Source: Macrocystis pyrifera
Lineage: Eukaryota > Sar > Phaeophyceae > Laminariales > Laminariaceae
Assembly: GCA_031763025.1 (NCBI GenBank)
Contig: JASSKH010000025.1
Span: forward strand, 7,091,264-7,155,263
DNA: 64,000 bases
Direction: 5' to 3'
Part shown: positions 49,115 through 59,465 of the stretch, piece after piece
Layout: the number at the start of each line of letters is the position of its first letter
Position numbering within the stretch: position 1 is the stretch's first letter
Notes under the pieces: generated by a model
The model's database searches: none
Told to the model about the DNA's origin: nothing
What the model saw: only the letters and a program-made list of their open reading frames with translations
Made by a program: the position numbers and the translations under genes

Positions 49115-49176
49115 GTATCGTCCCGTAGAAGGAAGGGTGGCCGAGTAGATGGCTACACAGGGAAGGCTTCACATAA
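49115..49176 (+). repeat. Direct repeat, right member of a pair
   Basis: Partner of 44851-44912. The segment between the two holds the foldback repeat, a SINE-like copy and the Gln-rich gene. Confidence 0.6.
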
Positions 49177-49339
49177 CGAAGCATTGAATGAGTTTGCGAA
49201 AAAAGGAGGGCAGTAGTGTGGATTGAACGAATTTGCGAAAAATGGAAACGATGTGTAAGCACGCCTCTCTTGCCTTTCTGAATCGGACTTTAGTGGCGAC
49301 ATCACACGACGCTCAATACACTATTAATAATCACAGCAA

Positions 49340-49690
49340 CGCTATCCATCGATATATGCAGTCGGCAACACCATTATGTTGCGACATTGTGGACGTACGG
49401 CAGTAAGCGCGAAGAAGTGCGCACGAACGGACACTGTGAACCCCAACCTATGTTGGCAAAGGCGACATTCACGCACCTGCGCTCGGAGTGCAAAACAACA
49501 GAACAGTGTTTGGAAGCATGCCATTTGGGGCAATGGACACAATGAGCCACTGCCGTAGCCATGGAAGAAAATGGTTGTCCATAGGAAGCGTTTGTCCTGA
49601 GCACCTGGTGTGGGTGAAGCGGTCGCGAGTGACATATATTGTATCTTGAACACAAACAGTGCACTCCACTCAAACAGCTGCTGGCTGGTG
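49340..49690 (-). other. Uncertain coding-like stretch
   Basis: Three overlapping minus-strand frames are Cys-rich, but none stands out and no splice pair was resolved. It may belong with the frame at 49799-50247. Confidence 0.2.
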
Positions 49691-49798
49691 ATTACTGTTG
49701 CCGCAAGTAATTAAAGGATATACACAAAATTGCGTGCACCAGTGGCCACCGTGGGCCGGCACTACTAGCGTATTTTCGGGACGCGTTTCCATAGCAGG

Positions 49799-50247
49799 CT
49801 ACCGTCCCAACCCATCTAGAAATAGAGGTTGTGTCTTGGTGTTCATCGACGTACATCGTTCCTGGTAGCCGATGATAGTTGTGCGAGAGCAAGAGGGGGT
49901 CACACCTGAGTGAAGAGCCGGGCAAGAAAGGCAACGCGCTGCTGCTGGTTCTGCATAGAGTTGGTACGCTAGTTCGTCCGCTTGTTCCCCCGTGAACACC
50001 ACCGGTATGTCCACAATGTATAAGGACACCGTGTGCAGCCTGATTTGCTCCCGACCATGGCAATCGATGGATATGGCTCTCAAACGATTGTGTGTCCGAC
50101 AATGCTCATCGATGGATGCATTGCACAATCTATTGCGGCCGGCCAATTCGATGCAGGGATGTGGTTCACAGTTTTGTTGTGAGGAACAATGCCTATCGAT
50201 CGACAGCTGGGGTTTACATATAGCCCATGCGGTGGTGCGCTACCGCA
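49799..50247 (-). CDS. Cys-rich hypothetical exon with repeated SID motif
   Basis: An open frame of about 149 codons on the minus strand, upstream-limited by a TAG near 50248. It lacks a clear ATG, so it is probably an internal exon. It repeats a SID-x-HC pattern (SIDRHCSSQQNCEPHPC, then SIDEHC, then SIDCHGREQIRLH), continues IVDIPVVFTGEQADELAYQL, and has a CLSCPALHSG pair. Paired Cys and His residues suggest metal binding. No family recognised. ATCGAT occurs in each repeat at the DNA level. Confidence 0.35.
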
Positions 50248-50249
50248 CT

Positions 50250-51018
50250 TTTTTTTCTCGGGACCTCCCCTCTGCGCAGCATGTGCTGGAGCCAATATGC
50301 GGCCTGCTGAACCTTTGCTAATTGGTGCCGCGCGGTTTTTTACCGCGAGCGCAAATCACTGCGCGGTCCTGTTCGGCGCAGGCGATAAACGCTTTATCGG
50401 TCATTCCGCCGCAAGTAAAACAATGTTACGGGTCCGTTTCCGACTCTGACGGCGGGACCCTGTCCCAACTTGCTTTATTACAGCTGCGTGTTCTCTTATG
50501 AGTGTGTCACGCGGATGAGGAAGCTTGGGTGTTTACGTTACACTCGCCCTGAGCCAGGAGTTTGTCCACGACCATTCAATCACAGGTGGTGTTTCTTCGT
50601 CTTTGTTTTCGACTTTCATTTTTTTTCTTGCCTTCGTACCTTATTTGCTTTGCACCCGCATATTTAGTGTTTCGTTTTGCCCAAAGGAGTCAGATGCCCG
50701 CCTACTACGATAGGGCCAAAAGGAACGTGTAACACGCCCATTTTGAGTGTATTAAGGCTTTAGTTACGCATACCATGTTTAAATGGTTCACACAGGCGGC
50801 CGTCCGGGAAGGGGGCCGGTCCGTGGTGCGCGACACAAATTACAACCCTGATTCACACTACGATATCCCCCCGGTCCACGACTCTAGTTTTTTTTTGCGA
50901 CTTCTGAATTGTGTTTGGGGGATTGACATCATCTATCGGTAGGCAGGTTGAACAGCTACGTGTGGCCGACATTATGTGTGGATAAACTTCTCCCTTCGTC
51001 CACCGTCGAGGCGACCAG
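50250..51018. other. Spacer
   Basis: No supported gene; T-rich with short frames. Confidence 0.3.
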
Positions 51019-51020
51019 TA

Positions 51021-51119
51021 CGGGGGACCATAGTTAATAGGACCAAACTTTGTTTGTAAACATAGGTAAATATGTAGTGTTTTGTGTGTACCGTAGGTCC
51101 TATTAACTATGGTCCCCCG
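51021..51119 (+). mobile_element. MITE, copy 3 (TA target site), best preserved
   Basis: 99 bp. The ends are a near-perfect inverted repeat of about 24 bp: CGGGGGACCATAGTTAATAG and its complement. TA flanks both sides (51019-51020, 51120-51121). It reads as the least diverged of the three copies in this window. Confidence 0.85.
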
Positions 51120-51121
51120 TA

Positions 51122-52223
51122 ATAGCGGGTATCGCTTGCACTGTTGTTCAGGGTGTGAATTGTAAGGCCTTTTTTGTTTGATTGAACACTTCTTTCGTTT
51201 CTATGGCTTTATCAAACTAGTTTTTCTACTGTATTGAAAGGCAGGGTTGTCAAACGGCAGAAAGGTACCTGCTCTTTATACCACCTACCACAATATCCGT
51301 TTCTCTGGTCGATCTCAGATGTCCTGTTTACAGTCCGTATAGTTCACACGTGAACCGTATCCTTAGTGTGCATGCGGTGTTCTGTGGCACTCCCTGGCGC
51401 CATCGAAATGCTTCCATTTACCTGTAGTGGTACACCCTACAGTCTAAATCTAGTAAATGATAGTTGAACGGTTCACCCTGTTCGTGCCCTCTTCTCTGGC
51501 AGATCATATCCCATCGGTACCCGAGGCCGCCGAACTGGCGATCGGTAAAAACTGAAAAAGACAGGACTGACTATAGAAGGACGTCCCACCTGTTTTGGTA
51601 CGACAATGTCACAGGCGATAGGCGTTACACACCTGATAAAGACATAGAAGGTGCAAGTGCGTGTTTACTGAAAGTAGATACAGAAATTCCATACTATTAA
51701 ATATACGTAACCGAATTGCAGTACCTGCAGGCACTGGTGCTCATTTTCTACTCTGACTGGTGTGTCGATCAAGTTTATATTTCCAAAGGAAATTGGAATG
51801 GCCCAAATATCTGCCCGCTGGGATCTACTATAGTCGGACACCATAAACGCTTAGTCACTGTTCGTAGGCACATCTACTCGCAGCGCGTGGTGTTTGTTGG
51901 GTATTCTCGCTTGACTCTGACATTCGTGTTGTTTAATTGTATGCATGCTTTAGTTTTGGTTGGCTCAACGAGCTTAAAATGTGTCCAGGGTACTTTGGAT
52001 ACTACAGTTTTCTTCGCATTCCGTTTTCTTCTCGTTTACCCCGATCTTTGCGATGTATGTACACCTGAGTTTGCATCTGGGTAACCACGAAAGGCGCTCT
52101 TCTCTACTTTTGTATGATCAATGTGGGATGTTAACGTTTGCGCCTGATATTAGTGAACGTATCCGTTTGGGCATGGAGACAACACATCATTAACTCAGGA
52201 CCGTCGCTCGTTGCACATCGTCA
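51122..52223. other. Upstream region of the three-helix membrane protein gene
   Basis: No recognised gene. A short plus-strand frame near 51575-51697 looks protein-like and could be an upstream exon of the next gene, but no joining splice sites were established. Confidence 0.3.
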
Positions 52224-54064
52224 ATGCCCCGTTGTGCCTGCCTGTGGCTGTGCTTGCTACGTGCCCAGGACTCTTGCGGCGAGTTCCTATCGTCCTTGTG
52301 CCCCCTCGATGTAGGCGACGGATGTCCGTACGGCCTGTGGAATGGCTACGCGCAGTATGACGTGGAATTGCCGGAGTTGATTGGAGTTCCCAGCGAGGGA
52401 TACACTATTCTTGTGACGGACGCTGAGGACGATAGTACCTTTGACTGCTCCGAGAGTTCCACCAAGTTGCTTTAGCTGAAGCTCCTGGAACCAACGGTCT
52501 TCTTAAAAGAAGGAACTCCATTAGCGCGGTTTGGGGCCAGCAGCAGCTCCCTGAACCGGCAGCCAGGAAGGAGTACGTTCCCCGCACAATTTATGAGGCC
52601 GATGACTCGCAGGTGCCTGGTGAATGTGAGGTGGCTCTGCTGAACGTCGAACTATTGCGCGACGAACCGGTCCATTATATATCTGATATAGGCGGTAACA
52701 CCTTGGGTTCGTGGAGGCTAGCGGACAGCTTCGCGGATGGGGGTGTATGCGGAGGCTTGTCTAATCGCACCACGTCGGTCGCTGCGTTTGACTCCGCGTT
52801 CACCCGCCGGGATGGAATGGGTCTGGGAAACTTGCTTTTCCGTAGGGTCGCGTACGAAAGCCGGCGAGTTCCAGTTAGATCTGCGGTCCATTCAAGTTTG
52901 TTGACTGCCCGTGTAGTCAGCAGCGTGGGCACACCTGGCGGAGTTCTTCCTGCTATTCCCGACACGTTGTCCTATAGCGGACTATATTTCGTGGCGCACG
53001 TAAATATCCACGAGTTTTGGTCACTACCGCTGTTGTTTCACACCCCGTCATTGTGCCAAGGAGCCGACGTGACCTTGGACTTCTACGCAGCCGCGGCCAT
53101 AGGCTACGTGGCGGAAATTGGGGGAGGTATAGGCAACGATGCCTCAACCAATACTACCGTAGACTCTCGTGATTACAGGACTCTGATATCTATGGTAGTC
53201 CTCGATGAGGACGCGTTCGAAGAATTCCGCACGAACCAAATATTTTGTGACCTGGTTGAGGAGCCTTGGGACAGTCCAGCAGGATGGGCTACGTGTTCCA
53301 AAGGCACCAAATACGTCAACACGTCGGTGTGGGTTGGTGGATGCGAGGTGCTTGTCTCCCCGGCCAGGTGGATTGCTATTGGAAATTACACCGACCAAAC
53401 GACTGATGGATTCATCGCGAGACTCTCGCGGTGGTACGAGCAGGTCGACTTCCACGTATTGTCCATATTGCATTTGAACACCGACTCCAACAACGCCATG
53501 GTGACGGCTACAAGCCCATACCAAGGTTCCACGACGCAGATAGGCCTTCCGCTCGATATGGCTAACGACAGCACCGAGTGGATCCTAGTTATGATAGTGG
53601 CTGTCGAATCGGTTTTCGTCGCGGTGGCCTTAGCAGTCTCCACTTGGTTTGAATATTTGGGTCTAAGGCGGAGCAATCGGTCGCTTAGGATCACACGGGC
53701 GGAAGTTGTCGTGATCGCAGGAAAAGTTGTATCTGTTACAATTTTTCTGATGTTGGGCCTTATTCCGGTGTTGGTTGCGCGTGACTCCGAGCTCAACGCC
53801 GACAACATGGCCCACGTTGATGTGTACTCGCACCATACGGAAAAAGCAATTTGTTATCCTGTTGAGTGGGTTTCGTATGACGCCACGGAGTGGTGTGTGA
53901 CCACGCGTGTATCGAGTCATTCCCTGCTGGTGCGGTCATACTCAACGACCTTCCTCGGCAGATATAATATGCTGGTGGTGACGTCAATCATCGTAGGTGC
54001 TGTGGCACTCGTTTCGTACGGTACCCTCAGTGCTCGAACGGTCATCCTAGGAAGTAGACGGTAG
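52224..54064 (+). CDS. Membrane protein: large ectodomain and three C-terminal helices
   Basis: ATG 52224 starts a short hydrophobic leader (CACLWLCLLRA) and a Cys-containing region (to about 52434). Another frame then stays open from 52445 to TAG 54062. The two join in frame if a 41-nt segment (52435-52475, GT..AG) is an intron, giving 599 residues; a 1-nt frameshift is the alternative. The ectodomain (about 415 residues) has several N-glycosylation sequons and scattered cysteines. Helix 1 WILVMIVAVESVFVAVALAV is at about 438-461 and helix 2 VVSVTIFLMLGLIPVLV at about 481-505. A loop with two cysteines follows, then helix 3 MLVVTSIIVGAVALVSY at about 566-587 and a short basic tail. The basic loop RRSNRSLRITR between helices 1 and 2 predicts a cytoplasmic loop and an outside N-terminus. 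Family unknown; it is not a seven-helix receptor. Confidence 0.7.
52435..52475 (+). other. Possible 41-nt intron or frameshift site
   Basis: Begins GTACCT after GATA, ends TTGCTTTAG before CTGAAG. Removing it keeps the frame (phase 1). The donor is weak and the size is far below the other introns here (about 120 nt to 2.7 kb), so a single-base indel within 52445-52475 is about equally likely. Confidence 0.35.
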
Positions 54065-54731
54065 AATGTAGGTAACATGGGTTTCACCTGAAGATGTATA
54101 GTACGTGCACACAGCTAAACAAAGCATGCCTATGTTGATAAGCTGTGATTCGCAGGAAGTATTTGTGTTCGGGAGCCTTTGTGCTGAAGTTAGTGGAGGA
54201 CTCTCTGTTTCCCAAGTATAAAAGTCGGCGTGGGCTAACAAAACCTCGCTACAACGTGGTATCTCCTTCTGCATAGCGAAAAATGCCCTTCGATGATCCT
54301 GTGAGCTGTCAAATCGTATGGACAGGTCAATATTTGGGGCTCATTCAGTCTGCATGTTGAGGGATGAGACACAGCACACAACTATGCACAGTCGTCAACT
54401 TGTGTATTACTCTGGGTAACACTCTGGTCTTCATATGGCGGCCGCGGAGATGATATGCACGTTGGTAGTGTCGTTGAAAATCACGACGGTCAGGCTACAG
54501 AAAAGCGGGGTGTGGAGGACGCTGCGTTTGGTTGCACCAATGTTGGTGAACCTGGATTAGCGACGACGTGAGCGACGACGCGAGGTCGCGGATAAGCGCC
54601 GGTGTGGGAGGATGCGATCCCCAGTTCCACAGTGGAGTGACGAGCATACGTTTTTCATTAGTACTCCGTGCTAAAGCTATTTATTTATTCCGTATCCGAT
54701 GTTGTTATCAATCAGCGACTCGGTAGCCTAG
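54065..54731. other. Spacer downstream of the membrane-protein gene
   Basis: No supported gene. Confidence 0.3.
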
Positions 54732-55256
54732 ATGGCATTGATTAAGAATATTACCTACCAAATACCAACAATACGACTCCTTGGTGGAAGTGACAGTCTA
54801 GGACTTTTTGTAAGACCGTCGGCAAGAATATCCAATGATAAGAGACATCACCTGCGCTTGCATATACTTGCTCCCGGAACGTTATCCTATACTGGACCAT
54901 ATTCAGAGTTGTTACCGGTGTATTCGCCTGACGGTACCTCTTCTGGTTTCCTGGTTCTTACTACTGTATAGAGACGAGTAGACGCATTTCCTGTGCAACA
55001 AAATTGCACCGCTCGTTTGCGGTGTTGCAAAAATGCCGGCCGTACCTGCTCAGCCGAACCTGCTTGCACACCAAACGAAATACCTGTAGCGCGTGCAATG
55101 TCCACCGTCAGACAAGATGCACCACTTGTGTCAAATATGAGTTTGTCAGACAACGTACTGCCTTACCCCGTACAGATACCCGGATATGAGCTAAGACTCC
55201 ACGTTGACGGGATCGATGTCCTCGGATATACGGTAATACAAGGTGAACAGCAGTGA
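54732..55256 (+). pseudogene. Stop-interrupted hypothetical frame
   Basis: One plus-strand frame of about 174 codons with a single TAG at 54969-54971. The second half is protein-like: a CC pair and further cysteines (CTARLRCCKNAGRTC), then PYPVQIPGYELRLHVDGIDV and a stop at 55254. In the first half the DNA around CCCGGAACGTTATCCTATACTGG resembles 52962-52984 of the three-helix gene (CCCGACACGTTGTCCTATAG), which hints at a decayed partial duplicate of that gene. A TATAG acceptor just before 54972 could make the second half a separate exon. Confidence 0.35.
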
Positions 55257-55259
55257 TGT

Positions 55260-55830
55260 CTCGCCTCCTGCGTAAATGTAACTCCTCGTGACTGGCATCG
55301 GTTGTACTAGCTATCAAGTGCATGCCCAAGAAGCAAACACGTTTCTGTCATAATTCGGGAATACCAAGCGTTTTCTCACAACTTTTGAAACGACATCTGT
55401 TTGAATACCCACGGATATTTATATCAACGAGCGCTTTGTATAGATAATGAGATTTCGCCCACTGGCACCCTCCACAACGTACCCTGCCAGTTTGCTGCCC
55501 GCTCCGTTTAGAGCTAGAGTACGGTGCTGCAAATGAAACAAGCACAAGGACGTTTGGTAAGGTACGGAAGCCACCCCGATGTTCAAGGTCGCGACTAGGT
55601 AGCTCGGGCATGTGGCTCCGAACCTCACTCATAATTTATCACTTGACGCGTGGTAAAAGAGGGGGTAGCGCTTCCCTGCCAAAATTTTGTCTGACTGATC
55701 GGGCGTCTTCGCTGAGGTGGGGAACTACGCAAAATCGTTTGTTTCGACAGAAGTAAATCGGTGTAGGCCTGGGCCATGGGAGTACTTGTCGGGCCAAGCG
55801 TACTACATAGTTGGTTTGCATAAAATCCGT
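55260..55830. other. Spacer
   Basis: Short frames on both strands only. Nothing recognised. Confidence 0.3.
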
Positions 55831-56067
55831 TTTGTTATATATCCTTCGAATCGTCATGTTGTGATGGTTCTCTGCGACGTCGGGGGGGGGGGGATTCACT
55901 GGCGTGGTACGAGAGCCGCGACACCGGCCGCTGACTCTCGTTGTCTATTTACAGTCAGTACCCGGGGGTTCCCCCGCCCCCAGCCGACTGGCCGGGTCTC
56001 TATCAAATGCAGTCTCAGACGACCGAGACCCCCAATGGTAGTAAACCATTGACATACCCCACTCTCC
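55831..56067 (+). repeat. Direct repeat, left copy
   Basis: About 237 bp, repeated at 56441-56677 in the same orientation at roughly 85% identity by eye. Shared blocks include CACTGGCGTGGTACGAGAGC, CCCGCCCCCAGCCGACTGGC, GACGACCGAGACCCCCAATG and CATTGACATACCCCA. Both copies begin TGTT(A/G)TATATCC and end TACCCCA. Confidence 0.8.
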
Positions 56068-56440
56068 TGGCGAGAGCCCGGAATCGCAACCAGTTAATGA
56101 CAAACAACAATAAAAGTATAATACGGTGTAGCCAGCACCATGTGGCCGCTCCGTTCCACCCACCTTCGAAAAAAGAAAGGCGCGGGTGGGTGGGAGAAAC
56201 CACAACAGTAGGCCCAGGCTCTAGGCCTATCAATCGGCAGCGAGCAGTGCCGTGCTCTACTCGTGCACCTATCACGAAAGGCTAGGAGGGGGCACGGGGC
56301 GAGTATGGTCGTTCTTCTCTTCTCTCTGCCTCTGAACAAATGAAGCCATTTAGGTTTCGTCGGTAGAGCCCATAAATTCAAACAATTAATTCCGTCGGTT
56401 GTGAACAAAACAGGCATCTCACGGGAACTTAGAGATACTA

Positions 56441-56677
56441 CGGTTTGTTGTATATCCTTCGAGTTGTCATGTTATTATTATCCTCTGCGACGTCGGGGGG
56501 GAGATCCACTGGCGTGGTACGAGAGCCGCGACACCGGTCGCTGACTCACGTTGCCTATCGTACGGCCAGTACACGGGAGTTCCCCCGCCCCCAGCCGACT
56601 GGCCGGGGCTCTAACAAACGCAGTCTCGGACGACCGAGACCCCCAATGGTACACAACCATTGACATACCCCAATTTC
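56441..56677 (+). repeat. Direct repeat, right copy
   Basis: Partner of 55831-56067, with about 373 bp between. TG..CA-like ends would allow a small terminal-repeat retroelement (TRIM type), but no target duplication is visible. A split direct repeat of an older element is another reading. Confidence 0.75.
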
Positions 56678-56934
56678 GAGGTCGCGTCGATGCTACGGTG
56701 TTAGGCCCCAAACAGTGCCCTGGCCTGGCTGCCTCGGCCCTATCTTTCCCGTCTCTGCTAGTTTACGAGATACAATACCCGCGTCCTCTGGGTTATTGCG
56801 GATGGACGTCTAGGAAAACTTTGAAGACTTCCATCTACCTTCTCTCAAATCGCCCTTTACGGCACTTCCCCCTGGCCGCCAGCGTATTGGTGCGCACTAC
56901 GCAATGAGTGGAGGCCGACTTCGCTGGCATGGTC

Positions 56935-57462
56935 TCATGCCTCTGCTACCACTTCGCGAAGTGCCCCATGGGCCTGCGTGTAACTCCCAACTTTGCCCCA
57001 CGACACGGACAGGTCCTGTCCTCCCCACAACGTGTCGCACAACATAGGGCGACGAATTCTTTGTATGAGGTACCGGTGGCAATGTGCGACCGTGCCCCCC
57101 TTGCAATGCACGTTTACTATGCGGCGACGACGTGGGACACTCCATTGCATGTTTACGCGGTGGAGCACGGTTGATAGTTTGCTGCCAACCGTATCGGCAT
57201 GGTTGCCCTCGAAGGCACACCATGCTACGAATTTAATCAACGCCTGAATCTTATCCGTAGTGGATCCTCGCGTGTAAAAATACGCAGCCACCCTTATTAC
57301 CCCCCGAAAAAACAAAAAACGATTCGAGACCGGAACCCTGACGTACGCAACCGACTGGCGGATGAGCTGGCTACCAGCGCTCCTGAGCATAGCGCGACAC
57401 CTGCTGGCCCCAAGGCCTGGGCTCCCAAACGGACGCCGACCCCGGACATACAAACTGTGCAA
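56935..57462 (-). pseudogene. Degenerate frame, possible recombinase core-binding region
   Basis: A 175-codon minus-strand frame without a reliable start. The stretch DKIQALIKFVAWCAFEGNHA followed by VGSKLSTVLHRVN recalls the helical core-binding domain of tyrosine recombinases (..FV.WC....g.....L..VL..V). No catalytic domain with R-H-R-Y was found, so this is a suggestion only. It lies next to the copia insertion and on the same strand as the gag-like frames beyond it. Confidence 0.2.
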
Positions 57463-57519
57463 CTCGCGCTGCCTCCATACGCCCTACGGTTGGCCCCGCC
57501 CCCACTGAGGGGCAAGGTC

Positions 57520-57524
57520 CGTCT
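57520..57524 (+). other. Target-site duplication, left (CGTCT)
   Basis: CGTCT directly before the first TGTTCG of the left LTR. The same five bases follow the right LTR at 61605-61609. A 5-bp duplication is the rule for copia integrases. Confidence 0.9.
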
Positions 57525-57548
57525 TGTTCGTAGAGTCCAAGCCTGGAT

Positions 57549-57804
57549 TGTTCGTAGAGTCCAAGGCTGGATGCCCTGACCACCACGTGGTCTGATGAGT
57601 TTCTTTATAATCGTTGTATTAGAGGACAGAGGAGGGGAGAGAGAGCGGAGCCTAGCTCGTAGCTCGGAGCAGAGAACGGAGCAGAGAATGGAGTGCTCAA
57701 ACTCTCCTCGTGAACACACGGCATAATTCATAATAACGCCTGCGAAGATATACGCAACCCTCTACAACTTGTAACCGTCGCTGCTGGAACGATCCAAACG
57801 AACA
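57549..57804 (-). repeat. Copia 3' LTR
   Basis: 256 bp. It ends with a perfect 7-bp inverted pair TGTTCGT/ACGAACA. On the minus strand it contains ATTATAAAGAAAC, a likely TATA element. The outer end carries an extra tandem 24-bp copy (57525-57548). Confidence 0.95.
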
Positions 57805-58117
57805 CCCTCCCTGGCTCTTCACAGCAGTGACGAGACCGAAAAGACATTCAAGACTTGCTAGGACCTAAGAACAGCCAACGACAATCCCGCAGGAGGAAAC
57901 CCGGCCACCGGGTCAAACCCCCTGTATAACACATATACTCCAAACCATTGCAATTGAAACAACGGCCGCATTCCAAACGATGACCATGGCCAGAAAATAA
58001 AATGTCAAGCGGTGCCCTACTCCCCCATGCCCCTCAAAGTAGCGCAGGGTTGGCGACCTGACAAATTATTCCTCGCATCACTCAAACATGGTACACATCG
58101 AATAATGCTCATACCCC

Positions 58118-59465
58118 TCAGTCACCCTCCAAAGGCAGATTCAACAAGAACCTATGATGAGACTTAAAAGGGGTCGCAGCAAGGGATTTCGTCAAAATAT
58201 CGGCGTGCTGCTCTTCCGAAGCTACGAACTGAATGTCGATCTTCTTAGCACGAAGTAGCTCTCTGACAAAATGAAAACGCACGTCGATATGCTTACTCCG
58301 AGCAGAACTAAGAGGGTTTTCAGCCAACGCTATGGCCCCCTGGTTATCCTCGAAAACCCGGACACATGATCCGCTTAGCTCTGGACAGATAAACGACAAC
58401 ACCGCGCCCGTAAACAAAGCTTCCTTCACCCCTTCACCCAGGGCGACATACTCTGCTTCTGCTGTCGACAACGTAACACACCTCTGCGTACTACTTGCCC
58501 AACTGACGGCCGCACCCCCTAGGGTAATTACCGTCCCCGATACCGAGCGCCTATCGTTCGACTTATCCGCATAATCAGCATCACTATACGCAGTCAAATC
58601 CAAACCCGAGCCCCGTACAAAAGTCAATCCCATAAACCTGGTCCCGTGGAGGTACGCCATAATCTTCAAAACTGCCTTCCCGTGCCTCTCCGTTGGGTTG
58701 TGGGAGTGGCGCGCCACAGCACGCACAGCGTTCGAGATGTCCGGCCTCGTCATGGTCGACAGCCACATCAAGCTGCCCACAGCCTCCCTGTACGACCAGT
58801 CTCCTCCAAGTTCGCCCTCCTCTCTTGGACCTAGTTCCACACCGGGGGTCGCGGGGATATCAGAGGATGAGTTAACACCAAAACGATTCAGCATGCTCTC
58901 AATGAACGCCTTCTGCGTAATCTCCAATGTCCCCAGTTCCCAGTCGCGTTTGAAAGCACAACCAATGTACCAAGTCAAGTCGCCAAGGTTATTCGTGGGA
59001 AATTTCATAGCTAGCGCGGAATAGAAATCTCTACAAGTCTCATCCGATCCTGCGATCACGATGTCATCTACATGAACGGCCATGATCAGTTCTACCTTGC
59101 CGTCCACAACCATGCGAAACACACACGGGTCAGACCTACACTGCTCCATTCCGTACTCTACCACGGTCTCTACCAATAATCCGGCCCACTGCCGTCCGCT
59201 CTGCTTTAGACCATACAGTGATCTGTTTAGGCGGACGATCTTTCCTGACATGTCACCACACCCACCGGGCAGTTTCATGTATATCTCGGCGTCGAGTTTC
59301 GCGCGAACAAAAGCTTGTGCGACGTCTAGATGAAAAATCTTTAAACCATGTTCATTTGCAACAGCCGCCAGAATTTTAACTGACGCTGACGAGGGAGTCG
59401 GTGCAAACGTTTGAAAATAATCTACATCCTGCTGCAAACGTTTGAAAATAATCTACATCCTGCAC
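58118..59465 (-). pseudogene. Copia reverse transcriptase and RNase H (pol C-terminal part)
   Basis: The long minus-strand frame 59437-58118 encodes the RT palm with LDVAQAFVRA, LNRSLYGLKQS and the catalytic box VHVDDIVIAG. The connection (YREAVGSLMWLSTMTRPDI) follows, then RNase H with YSDADYADKSNDRRSVSG, TLSTAEAEYVAL, EDNQGAIALAEN, SKHIDVRFHFVRE and ADILTKSLA. All key Asp residues of RT and RNase H are visible. The N-terminal part of RT (GAKWVFTYKTDKDG, ARLVAKGFSQ) is in another frame just upstream, separated by a 31-bp tandem duplication at 59403-59464. RT therefore cannot be made as one chain from this copy. Confidence 0.9.

Noticed and set aside
44851..49176. LTR retrotransposon bounded by the 62-bp direct repeats
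   Set aside because: Repeats are short, lack TG..CA ends and a target duplication, and no pol sequence lies between them.
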